Assembly (NCBI RefSeq): GCF_000423185.1
Contig: NZ_AUHM01000015.1
Location: forward strand, 124,001-188,000
Length of the DNA: 64,000 nt
From: Inquilinus limosus DSM 16000
Lineage (GTDB): Bacteria > Pseudomonadota > Alphaproteobacteria > DSM-16000 > Inquilinaceae
Reading direction: 5' to 3'
The position numbers and the translations under genes are program-made. Shown here piece after piece: positions 8,583 through 16,124 of this stretch. Each line of letters opens with the position of its first letter. Within the stretch, counting starts at the first letter, position 1. The notes under the pieces were generated by a model. It saw only the letters and a list, made by a program, of their open reading frames with translations. It did no database searches and was not told the DNA's origin.

Positions 8583-8647
8583 ACTGTCCATCCCGGCTGC
8601 GGCTCGGCGGGTCTATCTCTTGAAGAAGATCTGCCGAGGAGGCCGCG

Positions 8648-8839
8648 ATGTTCTCCCTCTTCCGGCGCCGGGATCGCCGGTGCCGGCCCGACGGCGCCGA
8701 GGCGCTGCTGGCCATGACCCCGCGCGAGCTGGCGGACCTGCCCTTCTGGATCGAGCCGCCGCAGTCGGACTGCGCCGACGATGCGTCGGCGCGCCGGCCG
8801 GTCACAGCCCGAACCGCGCCTCGGCGTCAGCCAGCGTGA
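8648..8839 (+). CDS. Small hypothetical protein
   Basis: This is a possible 63-residue protein with a good ribosome binding site (GAGGAGG about 8636-8642). The first 45 residues are plausible: a basic start, then MTPRELADLPFWIEPP, reminiscent of small DUF1127-like regulators but not matching them. The tail runs 38 bp into the 3' end of the opposite-strand gene. It may be real or a chance frame; no family is recognised. Confidence 0.35.
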   Translation: MFSLFRRRDRRCRPDGAEALLAMTPRELADLPFWIEPPQSDCADDASARRPVTARTAPRRQPA

Positions 8840-9413
8840 GGCTCAGCAGCGGCCGCCGGCCGGACAGCAGGGCCAGAGGTCCATCGGCGGAGAAGTCCCA
8901 GCCGGGGCCGCCGGGCCATGGCCCGCCGGTGGCGGCGGCTCGCGTGGTCCGCACGCCGCTCCGATCCGGCTGCAGGATCCGCAGCCGGATCGGCAGGCGG
9001 ACCGGCAAGGATCTCGGCGACCGGCCCTGGAAGGCGGCGACCGGCCCCTCGGCGTCGGTCAGCGCGGTTCGCCCGGCCTGCGTTTCGAAGCGGCCCAGCC
9101 GCTTCGGGATCGCCCACAACTCCCGGCCGCCGGCCAAGGACGCGGGGCTGTCGACCCAGGCGGCGGTGACGGTGACGCCGATCCGGCGGCCCAGCCGTAC
9201 CGGCACCGCGACCACCAGCTCGCCATAGGCCAGGTCGCCATCCGGCCCCCAATCCGCCCGCACCGTCGCCAGCAGCGCGGTCCCGCCCCAGCCCAGCGGC
9301 CGGGCCCCGGCCGGCAGCGGTCCCGGCAGCGCCGCCCGCGGCACCCGCCACAGCGCCGCCTGCACCGCGCCGCGCAGCCGCCAGGGCGGGGGAGGATAGG
9401 GGGCCGGGGTCAT
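8802..9413 (-). CDS. Acetoacetate decarboxylase family protein
   Basis: This 203-residue protein has the ADC-like fold signature: GDLAYGELVVAVPVRLG and then GRELWAIPKRLGRFE. The Lys of the latter lines up with the Schiff-base lysine of acetoacetate decarboxylase. The substrate in this branch is not known, and many relatives are not true decarboxylases. Its ATG overlaps the stop codon of the ion-channel gene by 4 bp (ATGA), so the two are translationally coupled. Confidence 0.75.
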   Translation of the reverse strand: MTPAPYPPPPWRLRGAVQAALWRVPRAALPGPLPAGARPLGWGGTALLATVRADWGPDGDLAYGELVVAVPVRLGRRIGVTVTAAWVDSPASLAGGRELWAIPKRLGRFETQAGRTALTDAEGPVAAFQGRSPRSLPVRLPIRLRILQPDRSGVRTTRAAATGGPWPGGPGWDFSADGPLALLSGRRPLLSLTLADAEARFGL

Positions 9414-10228
9414 TCGTCCGCGTTCGGGATCGCCAGCAGCGTGCCGCAGGCCTTGCAATGTACGGCGTCCGGGTCGTGCCGCTGCAGCCCGCAGGTCGGG
9501 CAGTCGAACCGCACCTTGTTCGGCCGGAACAGCGTCTGCGCCAGCCGCGCGAACAGGCTGATGCCGACGATCATGGTGACGATGGACAGCAGCTTGCCCG
9601 CCGTGCCGGGCAGGGTGATGTCGCCGAAGCCCGTGGTGGTCAGCGTCGCCACGGTGAAGTAGAGGGCATCGACATAGCCGGCGATGCCGCTCTCGGTCCC
9701 GGCGAAGCCGGTGTAGACGAAGCCGGTCACCACGAAGACGAAGGTGGCGAGCGTCGAGAGGGTGCGGACGACGTCTTCCCAGCGCGTGTCGTCGTAGCGC
9801 CGGCCGACCGTCGACCAGAAGAACTCGCTGTGGAACAGGCTCCACAGGCGCAGGATCCGCAGGAAGCCCAGATTGGCCAGCCATTGCGGCGCCAGCAGCG
9901 TGGCCAGCACGAACAGGTCGACCCAGACGATCGGCCGCCGGACCCAGGCGCGCAGGTCGCGCCAGGACAGCGCGCGGGCGGCGAGGTCGAGCGCCAGCAG
10001 CACGGCAATCGCATAGTCGATGGCGAGGAAGACGCCGGTGTCGCGCAGCACCGGCGCCACGATGAAGAAGGCGATGATCGCGAAATCGACGATCAGGACG
10101 CCGAGGCGGAAGCGGATCGCCAGGGGGCTGCGCCCATGATACAGCGCGCGCAGCACGGTCCGCAGCCGGGCGAGCCGGCCCGGGGGCTGGGCGCCCGGGG
10201 GCGATGCGGGGGAGGCGCGCGACGTCAT
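9410..10228 (-). CDS. Potassium-channel-type ion transporter with C-terminal zinc ribbon
   Basis: This 272-residue integral membrane protein has about five or six hydrophobic segments. The pore loop carries TLTTTGFGDIT (residues about 196-205), the K+ selectivity filter in its bacterial GFGD form. The S4-like segment has few arginines (FLRILRLWSLF), so voltage gating is doubtful. The cytoplasmic C-terminus has CPTC (243-246) and CKAC (258-261), a four-Cys zinc ribbon not usual in such channels. The start at 10228 is the first ATG of the frame. The downstream decarboxylase-like gene is coupled by a 4-bp overlap. Confidence 0.85.
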   Translation of the reverse strand: MTSRASPASPPGAQPPGRLARLRTVLRALYHGRSPLAIRFRLGVLIVDFAIIAFFIVAPVLRDTGVFLAIDYAIAVLLALDLAARALSWRDLRAWVRRPIVWVDLFVLATLLAPQWLANLGFLRILRLWSLFHSEFFWSTVGRRYDDTRWEDVVRTLSTLATFVFVVTGFVYTGFAGTESGIAGYVDALYFTVATLTTTGFGDITLPGTAGKLLSIVTMIVGISLFARLAQTLFRPNKVRFDCPTCGLQRHDPDAVHCKACGTLLAIPNADE

Positions 10229-10373
10229 CCCCTTCTCTGTACCGGATGTGCCCGGACGCCTCCACGGTGAAGCGGGCCGCGCCGACGCCGGACCTCGCGC
10301 CGCATCCCGATTCCGGGATTTCAGGGGCGGAGTCGAAAACGCACTTGGATTGCGAAGTTCAGCAGCGCACCAA

Positions 10374-10415
10374 CTAGGTATTGACGAGAACCAGCAGAAG
10401 GACGTCTATATCTAG
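10374..10415 (+). promoter_or_regulatory. Promoter with tandem NrdR-box-like sites upstream of nrdA
   Basis: CTAGGTATTG at 10374-10383 and CTATATCTAG at 10406-10415 match the NrdR core CwAtATaTwG at 8 and 9 of 10 positions. They lie 32 bp apart start to start, the three-turn spacing usual for NrdR pairs. They bracket a promoter: TTGACG at 10381-10386 and TCTATA at 10405-10410 (18-bp spacer), so each box overlaps one promoter element. NrdR represses ribonucleotide reductase genes when dATP is high. The sites are read directly; binding is inferred. Confidence 0.65.
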
Positions 10416-10417
10416 AC

Positions 10418-10578
10418 ATCACGGGCGCTCGGGAATCCGGTGCGCCGCATCCGCGGCAAGGCCGGGGCTGTCCCCGCAACTGTAAGCGGAGTGCTCTTCC
10501 GTCGCTAGTCACTGGCGGGGCGACCCGCCGGGAAGGCGAGGCGGAGGGGCGATTCCCGCGAGCCAGGAGACCGGCCCG
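10418..10578 (+). ncRNA. Cobalamin riboswitch controlling nrdA
   Basis: The conserved parts of a B12 riboswitch appear in order: GGGAATCCGGTGCG (10431-10444), the core CCCCGCAACTGTAAGCGG (10472-10489), AGTCACTGG (10507-10515), a variable GC-rich hairpin, and the closing B12 box GCCAGGAGACCGGCC (10562-10576). It lies between the promoter and nrdA, with a further 125-nt leader. In other bacteria this arrangement lowers the B12-independent enzyme when adenosylcobalamin is present, so that a B12-dependent class II enzyme (NrdJ) takes over. NrdJ is not in this window. Confidence 0.93.
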
Positions 10579-10703
10579 TGATCGCAGTCAACGTCCTCGG
10601 GCGGGGTGTCCCGATGGTGCGTCGGTCGGGTTGCGTCGGCACGCCGGCGCGGCGCCGGCTCCGCATCTTCGGCCCAGGCCCCTCACGATCATGGGGTTTG
10701 CCG

Positions 10704-13586
10704 ATGTCTGTCCTCCTCGAATCCGACCGCGCCCTCGCCGGGGGCGCGCCCGCCGCCCCGGCCGCGCCGCGCGCTGCTGCCGAGCCGGCCTATCAGGTGA
10801 TCCGCCGCAACGGCGCCGTCACCGCCTTCGACGCCTCCAAGATCTCGGTGGCGCTGACCAAGGCGTTCCTGGCGGTCGAGGGCTCCGGCGCCGCCGCCTC
10901 GCGCCGGGTGCACGACATCGTCGAGGGCCTGACCGCCCAGATCGTCGGCGCCCTGACCCGCCGGGCCGACCACGGCCGCACCTTCCACATCGAGGAGGTG
11001 CAGGACCAGGTCGAGCTGGCGCTGATGCGCGGCGAGCACCACAAGGTCGCCCGCGCCTATGTGCTGTACCGCGAGGACCGGGCGCGCGAGCGCGCCGCCG
11101 CCGCGGCCAAGGTCGAAGCCACTCCGGTCGCCCCGGCGCTGCACGTCACCGCGGCCGACGGCAGCCGCGCGCCGCTCGACCAGGCACGCCTGGCCCGGCT
11201 GGTGGAGGAGGCCTGCGCCGGCCTGGCCGATGTCGACCCCGCCCCGGTCCTGGCCGAGACCCGGCGCAACCTCTATGACGGCATCAGCGAGGCCGAGCTG
11301 GCGCTGGCGCCGATCATGGCGGCCCGCACCCTGATCGAGGCCGAGCCGAACTACACCCATGTCAGCGCCCGCCTGCTGCTCGACATGCTGCGGCGGGAGG
11401 CGCTGTCCTTCGTTCACGGCCGCCCCACCCGCGCCACCCAGGCGGAGATGGCCGAGGGCTATGCCGAGTACTTCCCGGCCTATGTCAAGAAGGGCATCGA
11501 TGTCGGCCTCTTGGACGCCGAACTCGGCCGCTTCGACCTGGCCAGGCTGTCGGCGGCGCTGAAGCCGGAGCGCGACCTGCAGTTCCAGTTCCTGGGCCTG
11601 CAGACCCTCTACGACCGTTATTTCCTGCAGACCGAAGGCATCCGCTTCGAGCTGCCGCAGGCCTTCTTCATGCGCGTCGCCATGGGGCTGGCGCTGCGTG
11701 AGATCGACCGCGAGGCGAGGGCGATCGAGTTCTACGACCTGCTCTCCTCCTTCGACTTCATGTGCTCGACGCCGACGCTGTTCAACGCCGGCACGCCGCG
11801 GCCGCAGCTGTCCTCCTGCTTCCTGACCTCGGTGCCGGACGACCTCGACGGCATCTTCAAGTCGATCCGCGACAACGCGCTGCTGTCGAAATACGCCGGC
11901 GGCCTCGGCAACGCCTGGACCCGGGTGCGCGGCCTCGGCGCCCATATCCGCGGCACCAACGGCCAGTCGCAGGGCGTGGTGCCCTTCCTGAAGGTCGCCA
12001 ACGACACCGCCATCGCGGTGAACCAGGGCGGCAAGCGCAAGGGTGCCGTCTGCGCCTATCTCGAGACCTGGCACGTCGACATCGAGGAATTCCTCGACCT
12101 GCGCAAGAACACCGGCGACGACCGGCGCCGCACCCATGACATGAACACCGCCAACTGGGTGCCGGACCTGTTCCTGGAGCGGGTCGAGGCCGACGGCCCC
12201 TGGACGCTGTTCTCGCCGGACGAGGTGCCGGACCTGCACGACCTCTACGGCCCGGCCTTCAAGACGGCCTACGAGGCCTATGAGGCCAAGGCCGCGCGCG
12301 GCGAGATCCGCGTCCACAGGCAGGTCCGCGCGCTCGACCTGTGGCGGCGCATGCTGACCATGCTGTTCGAGACCGGCCACCCCTGGGTGACCTTCAAGGA
12401 CCCCTGCAACATCCGCTCGCCGCAGGGCCATGTCGGCGTCGTGCACTCCTCCAACCTGTGCACCGAGATCACGCTGAACACCTCGGACGACGAGGTCGCG
12501 GTCTGCAATCTCGGCTCGATCAACCTGGCCAACCACGTGTCCGAGCGCGGCCTCGACCGGGCGCGGCTGGAGCGCACCATCCGCACCGCGATGCGGATGC
12601 TGGACAACGTCATCGACATCAACTTCTACACCATCCCCGAGGCGCGCCGCTCCAACCTGCGGCACCGCCCGGTCGGGCTCGGCCTGATGGGCTTCCAGGA
12701 CGCGCTGCAGGCGCTGCGCCTGCCGGTGGCGTCCGAAGCCGCGGTGCGCTTCGCCGATGAGAGCATGGAGGTGATCAGCTTCCACGCCATTTCCGCCTCG
12801 GTCGACCTGGCGGCGGAGCGCGGCCGCTATCCCTCCTTCGAGGGCTCGCTGTGGAGCCGCGGCATCCTGCCGATCGATTCCGTCGAGCTGCTGGCCGAGG
12901 CGCGCAGCGGCGTGCTCGACCTCGACCGCTCCTCGACCCTCGACTGGAGCGGCCTGCGCGAGCGGGTGCGCACGGTCGGCATGCGCAACTCCAACTGCAT
13001 GGCGATCGCGCCGACCGCGACCATCTCCAACATCTGCGGCGTCGCCCAGTCGATCGAGCCGGCCTTCCGCAACCTCTACGTCAAGGCCAACATGTCGGGC
13101 GACTTCACCGTGGTGAACCCCGGCCTGGTCCGCGACCTCAAGGCGCTCGGCCTGTGGGACGAGGTGATGATCTCGGACCTGAAGTATTTCGACGGCAGCC
13201 TCGGCGCCATCGACCGGGTGCCGGACGACCTGAAGGCGCTCTACGCCACCGCCTTCGAGATCGACGCCTCCTGGCTGGTCGAGGCGGCTGCGCGGCGGCA
13301 GAAATGGATCGACCAGGCACAGTCGCTGAACCTCTACATCGCCAACCCGAACGGCCGGAAGCTGGACGCGCTCTACCGCCTGGCCTGGAAGCGCGGCCTG
13401 AAGACCACCTATTATCTGCGGGCGATGAGCGCGACCCATGTCGAGAAGTCGACGCTGAAAGGCACCGACGGCAAGCTCAACGCCGTCGCCGCCCCGGCAC
13501 CGGTCGTGGCCGCCCCGGCCCCGGCGCCCGAGCCGGCGCCGCTGGTCTGCCCGATCGACGACCCCAGCTGCGAGGCCTGCCAGTGA
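10704..13586 (+). CDS. nrdA: Ribonucleoside-diphosphate reductase, large (alpha) subunit
   Basis: This 960-residue catalytic subunit reduces NDPs to dNDPs. Residues about 25-125 form an ATP-cone (VIRRNGAVTAFDASKISVAL). A second, more degenerate cone-like region follows to about 230. Catalytic features include SSCFLTSVPDD (active-site Cys), NLCTEITLNTSDD (Asn/Cys/Glu) and VCNLGSINLAN (second redox Cys). The C-terminus ends CPIDDPSCEACQ, a redox-relay cysteine tail. I chose ATG 10704 (MSVLLESDRALAG) because the GTG at 10578 would sit on the riboswitch edge. nrdB is not adjacent but lies 7 kb downstream on the same strand. Confidence 0.95.
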   Translation: MSVLLESDRALAGGAPAAPAAPRAAAEPAYQVIRRNGAVTAFDASKISVALTKAFLAVEGSGAAASRRVHDIVEGLTAQIVGALTRRADHGRTFHIEEVQDQVELALMRGEHHKVARAYVLYREDRARERAAAAAKVEATPVAPALHVTAADGSRAPLDQARLARLVEEACAGLADVDPAPVLAETRRNLYDGISEAELALAPIMAARTLIEAEPNYTHVSARLLLDMLRREALSFVHGRPTRATQAEMAEGYAEYFPAYVKKGIDVGLLDAELGRFDLARLSAALKPERDLQFQFLGLQTLYDRYFLQTEGIRFELPQAFFMRVAMGLALREIDREARAIEFYDLLSSFDFMCSTPTLFNAGTPRPQLSSCFLTSVPDDLDGIFKSIRDNALLSKYAGGLGNAWTRVRGLGAHIRGTNGQSQGVVPFLKVANDTAIAVNQGGKRKGAVCAYLETWHVDIEEFLDLRKNTGDDRRRTHDMNTANWVPDLFLERVEADGPWTLFSPDEVPDLHDLYGPAFKTAYEAYEAKAARGEIRVHRQVRALDLWRRMLTMLFETGHPWVTFKDPCNIRSPQGHVGVVHSSNLCTEITLNTSDDEVAVCNLGSINLANHVSERGLDRARLERTIRTAMRMLDNVIDINFYTIPEARRSNLRHRPVGLGLMGFQDALQALRLPVASEAAVRFADESMEVISFHAISASVDLAAERGRYPSFEGSLWSRGILPIDSVELLAEARSGVLDLDRSSTLDWSGLRERVRTVGMRNSNCMAIAPTATISNICGVAQSIEPAFRNLYVKANMSGDFTVVNPGLVRDLKALGLWDEVMISDLKYFDGSLGAIDRVPDDLKALYATAFEIDASWLVEAAARRQKWIDQAQSLNLYIANPNGRKLDALYRLAWKRGLKTTYYLRAMSATHVEKSTLKGTDGKLNAVAAPAPVVAAPAPAPEPAPLVCPIDDPSCEACQ

Positions 13587-13618
13587 AGCGGCGTCCTGCA
13601 CTTTCGTGAATTCATCTC

Positions 13619-13660
13619 GTCAGGTGTGGGGCAGAGCTGGCTCCACACCTGACATTTTCT
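13619..13660 (+). terminator. Intrinsic terminator after nrdA
   Basis: An 11-bp perfect stem, GTCAGGTGTGG (13619-13629) with CCACACCTGAC (13643-13653), is followed by ATTTTCT. It lies 32 bp after the nrdA stop, so nrdA is transcribed alone and not with nrdB. Confidence 0.8.
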
Positions 13661-13801
13661 GGAAAATGTGTTCGCCACGACCGCCGACCGGAATGGGCGA
13701 GGGCGCCCGATACCGGGGCCGATGCCGCTCGATCCCAGCCATCGACAGGATTCCCGATGAGGTGATCTTCGATGCCGCCGCCTGGTCCGGTTTGGGCGTG
13801 T

Positions 13802-14122
13802 TCAGACAGGCCCCGTCTGGATGCTGCCGAGCCGGATGATGGCACAGTCATAACCCTCCAGCCGAAGCGGCTCCGTCCCGACGGCGCCGCCGCTGAGAAG
13901 ATCCTGCCCCGTCGGGGGCGATGTCAGCACCGCGGTCTCCGCGTTGGTGTTCTGGACGAACAGAAGCTCCCGGCTTTCCGCACGGCGCAGCGAGACCTCG
14001 ACCCCCGCCGGCAGGTCGGCGACCAGCGGTGCGACACCGGCCTTCGGCAGCACGCGGCCGAGCAAGGCTTCCGTCAGCTCCGGGGTGAAATAGGTCCCGA
14101 TATAGATCACTGCGCCCGGTGG
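13802..14122 (-). pseudogene. 3' remnant of a GH42 beta-galactosidase gene
   Basis: The reading frame translates to the C-terminal end of a family-42 beta-galactosidase only. It reads VIYIGTYFTPELTEALLG, then DLPAGVEVSLRRAES, RELLFVQNTNAE, DLLSGG and LEGYDCAIIRL, the small C-terminal beta domain. The catalytic barrel is missing. Homology-like sequence runs right up to the stop codon of the upstream lysR gene and is in the same frame as it, so the breakpoint lies at that stop. A 102-codon frame from a GTG at 14110 could still be translated, but no function is likely. Confidence 0.7.
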
Positions 14123-15040
14123 TCAGCCGGCGGCCGCCGCGCGCGCCGCCTCCGCCAGCTGTCGGCGAAGCCAGGCATGGGCCGGGTCGTCCTGTCGCCG
14201 CTCGTGCCAGATCATCGACACGGTGAGAGGTCCGATCTCCAGCGGCAGCTCCAGAATCTCGATCGGCGCCGTGGCGGCGATGCGGCGCGCCAACCGGCGC
14301 GGCAGCGACAGGATCATGTCGCTCTCGGCGACCAGCATTGGTGCGGCGATGAAATGCGGCAGCCGCATCGCCACCCGCCGGGTCAGCCCGCGCCGGGCCA
14401 GCGCGACGTCCACCGGCGCCTCACCCCGGCCGGTGACGATCACCAGCAGATGCGACAGAGCGGCGAAGCGCTCCAGCGTCAGCCCTGCTGCGATCACGGG
14501 ATGGCCGCGGCGGACGGCGCAGACCAGGTCCTCCTCGTAGAGTGCCCGGCGGAAGAAGCCGGCCGGCAGCGCGTCGTAGACGCCGAGCGCCAGATCGGCG
14601 GCATCCGCGGCGATCAGCCCGACATGGTCGCCGGCTGGGGGCGGGATCTCAATGTCCAGCCCGGGCGCGAGGCGCGACAGCCGTGACACCAGGGCGGGCA
14701 TCACCAGCAAGGTCGTGTAGTCGACGCCCGCGATAGTGACGCGGCCGCGCGCCGTCGCCGGATCGAAATCCGTCGGTGCCACGATCGCCCGGGCGCTCTC
14801 CAGCAGCCGCGCCACCGGCTCGGCCAGGGCAGCGGCCCGCGGCGTCAGCTCCAGCCCCTTCGGCGTTCGCACCACGATCCGGTCGGCCAGCAGCCGGCGC
14901 AGCCGGCCGAGAGCCCGGCTGGCGGCCGGCTGGCTGAGGCCGAGCCGCAGCCCGGCCCGGGTGACGCTGCGCTCCTGCAGCAGCGCGTCGAGCAGCTTCA
15001 GCAGGTTGAGGTCGACTCCAGCCAGATCCACTTCACGCAT
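14123..15040 (-). CDS. LysR-family transcriptional regulator
   Basis: This regulator has about 305 residues from ATG 15040 (MREVDLAGVDLNLLKLLDAL). Two upstream ATGs in frame (15052, 15058) are possible starts. The HTH is RSVTRAGLRLGLSQPAASRALGR split over two helices, and FDPATARGRVTIAGVDY begins the effector domain. VDLNLLKLLDALL places it in the NodD/SyrM-like branch. It is divergent from the NmrA-family gene at 15139, which is its likely target. A degraded beta-galactosidase gene lies directly downstream. Confidence 0.9.
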   Translation of the reverse strand: MREVDLAGVDLNLLKLLDALLQERSVTRAGLRLGLSQPAASRALGRLRRLLADRIVVRTPKGLELTPRAAALAEPVARLLESARAIVAPTDFDPATARGRVTIAGVDYTTLLVMPALVSRLSRLAPGLDIEIPPPAGDHVGLIAADAADLALGVYDALPAGFFRRALYEEDLVCAVRRGHPVIAAGLTLERFAALSHLLVIVTGRGEAPVDVALARRGLTRRVAMRLPHFIAAPMLVAESDMILSLPRRLARRIAATAPIEILELPLEIGPLTVSMIWHERRQDDPAHAWLRRQLAEAARAAAAG

Positions 15041-15138
15041 GTGAAAGATCATATCCATGCATTTGAGATATGGCGATCCCCACCGCATCTCCTCGGCACC
15101 GGCCCGGTCGTGGACGGGCCCAACTCGGGAGAAAAGCC

Positions 15139-16017
15139 ATGTATGTCGTTGCCGGCGTGAGCGGGAACACGGGTGCCGCCGCCGCCCGGGCTCTGATCGA
15201 AGCGGGCGAGCCTGTCCGTGTCGTCGTGCGAAATGCGGTCAAGGCCGAGGATTGGGCGCGGCGGGGGGCGGAGGTCGCGGTCGCCGACCTCGGCGACGCC
15301 GGGACACTGGCCGCCGCCCTCGCCGGTGCCCGCGGCGCCTACCTTCTGAACCCGCCCGGCTATGCGTCGGAGGATCCGTTCGGCGACGCCGCAGCGGTGG
15401 CCGAGGCAATCGCCGAGGCGGTTGTCGCCGCTCGCCTGCCGAAGCTCGTCATCCTGTCCTCCGTCGGCTCGGACCGGCCGAGCGGAACAGGGTTGATCGC
15501 CACCAACCGGACCCTCGAACAGCGGCTGGCCGCGATCGGCCTGCCGGTGGCCTTCCTTCGCGCCGCCTACTTCATGGAGAACTGGGCCGAGGTGGCTAGC
15601 GTCGCCGCCGCGGAAGGCGTGCTGCCCAGCTTCCTCGCACCGCTCGACCGGGCCATCCCGATGGTCGCGACCGCCGATATCGGCCGCATCGCCGCCGAGG
15701 CCCTGCGTGAGGACTGGGCTGGACAGCGAAAGATCGCCCTGCAAGGACCAGCCGATTATTCCCCTGACGATGTCGCCGCGGCTTTCGCCCGGGCGCTCGG
15801 CAAGCCGGTGCACGCCGTCGCCGTCCCGGAGGCGGGCTGGGGCGAAGCGCTGTCGCGCAGCGGCCTGAGTGCCCCGGCAATCGCCGGCTTCGTCGAGATG
15901 ATGCGGGGCGTCAACGACGGCCATATCGACTTCGGCAGCGATCCGGCCGCCGAGCCGCGCCGCGGCCGGGAACCGATCGACAGCGTTGTCGCCGCGCTGA
16001 CGCGGGCGGCTGTCTGA
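15139..16017 (+). CDS. NmrA-like NAD(P)-binding protein
   Basis: This 292-residue atypical short-chain dehydrogenase begins MYVVAGVSGNTGAAAARAL, the glycine-rich Rossmann loop (GxxGxxG). It continues with VRVVVRN, AYLLNPPG, LVILSSVGSD and FLRAAYFMENW, the NmrA/HSCARG pattern. Such proteins often sense the NADP(H) state or act as quinone or isoflavone-type reductases. GGGAGAAAAG about 9 nt before the ATG supports this start rather than 15070. It is divergently paired with the LysR regulator upstream. Confidence 0.88.
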   Translation: MYVVAGVSGNTGAAAARALIEAGEPVRVVVRNAVKAEDWARRGAEVAVADLGDAGTLAAALAGARGAYLLNPPGYASEDPFGDAAAVAEAIAEAVVAARLPKLVILSSVGSDRPSGTGLIATNRTLEQRLAAIGLPVAFLRAAYFMENWAEVASVAAAEGVLPSFLAPLDRAIPMVATADIGRIAAEALREDWAGQRKIALQGPADYSPDDVAAAFARALGKPVHAVAVPEAGWGEALSRSGLSAPAIAGFVEMMRGVNDGHIDFGSDPAAEPRRGREPIDSVVAALTRAAV

Positions 16018-16073
16018 GCGGGCGGGCTCATCGGGCCTCAGAGGCGCTTCCGGACGGACGGCGGAAACGGAAA

Positions 16074-16099
16074 GAGGCGGCGGTTGCAGCCGCCGCCTC
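16074..16099. terminator. Bidirectional terminator between nmrA-like gene and RTX protease
   Basis: GAGGCGGCGG (16074-16083) pairs perfectly with CCGCCGCCTC (16090-16099) around a 6-nt loop. On the + strand it is followed by CTTCGCTTT; on the - strand by TTTCCGTTTCC. It sits between two convergent genes. Confidence 0.75.
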
Positions 16100-16124
16100 C
16101 TTCGCTTTGCGTCGAGACCGAAGA

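Noticed and set aside
10689-13601. 970-codon minus-strand open frame over nrdA
   Set aside because: It is an exact antisense shadow of nrdA with no family similarity.
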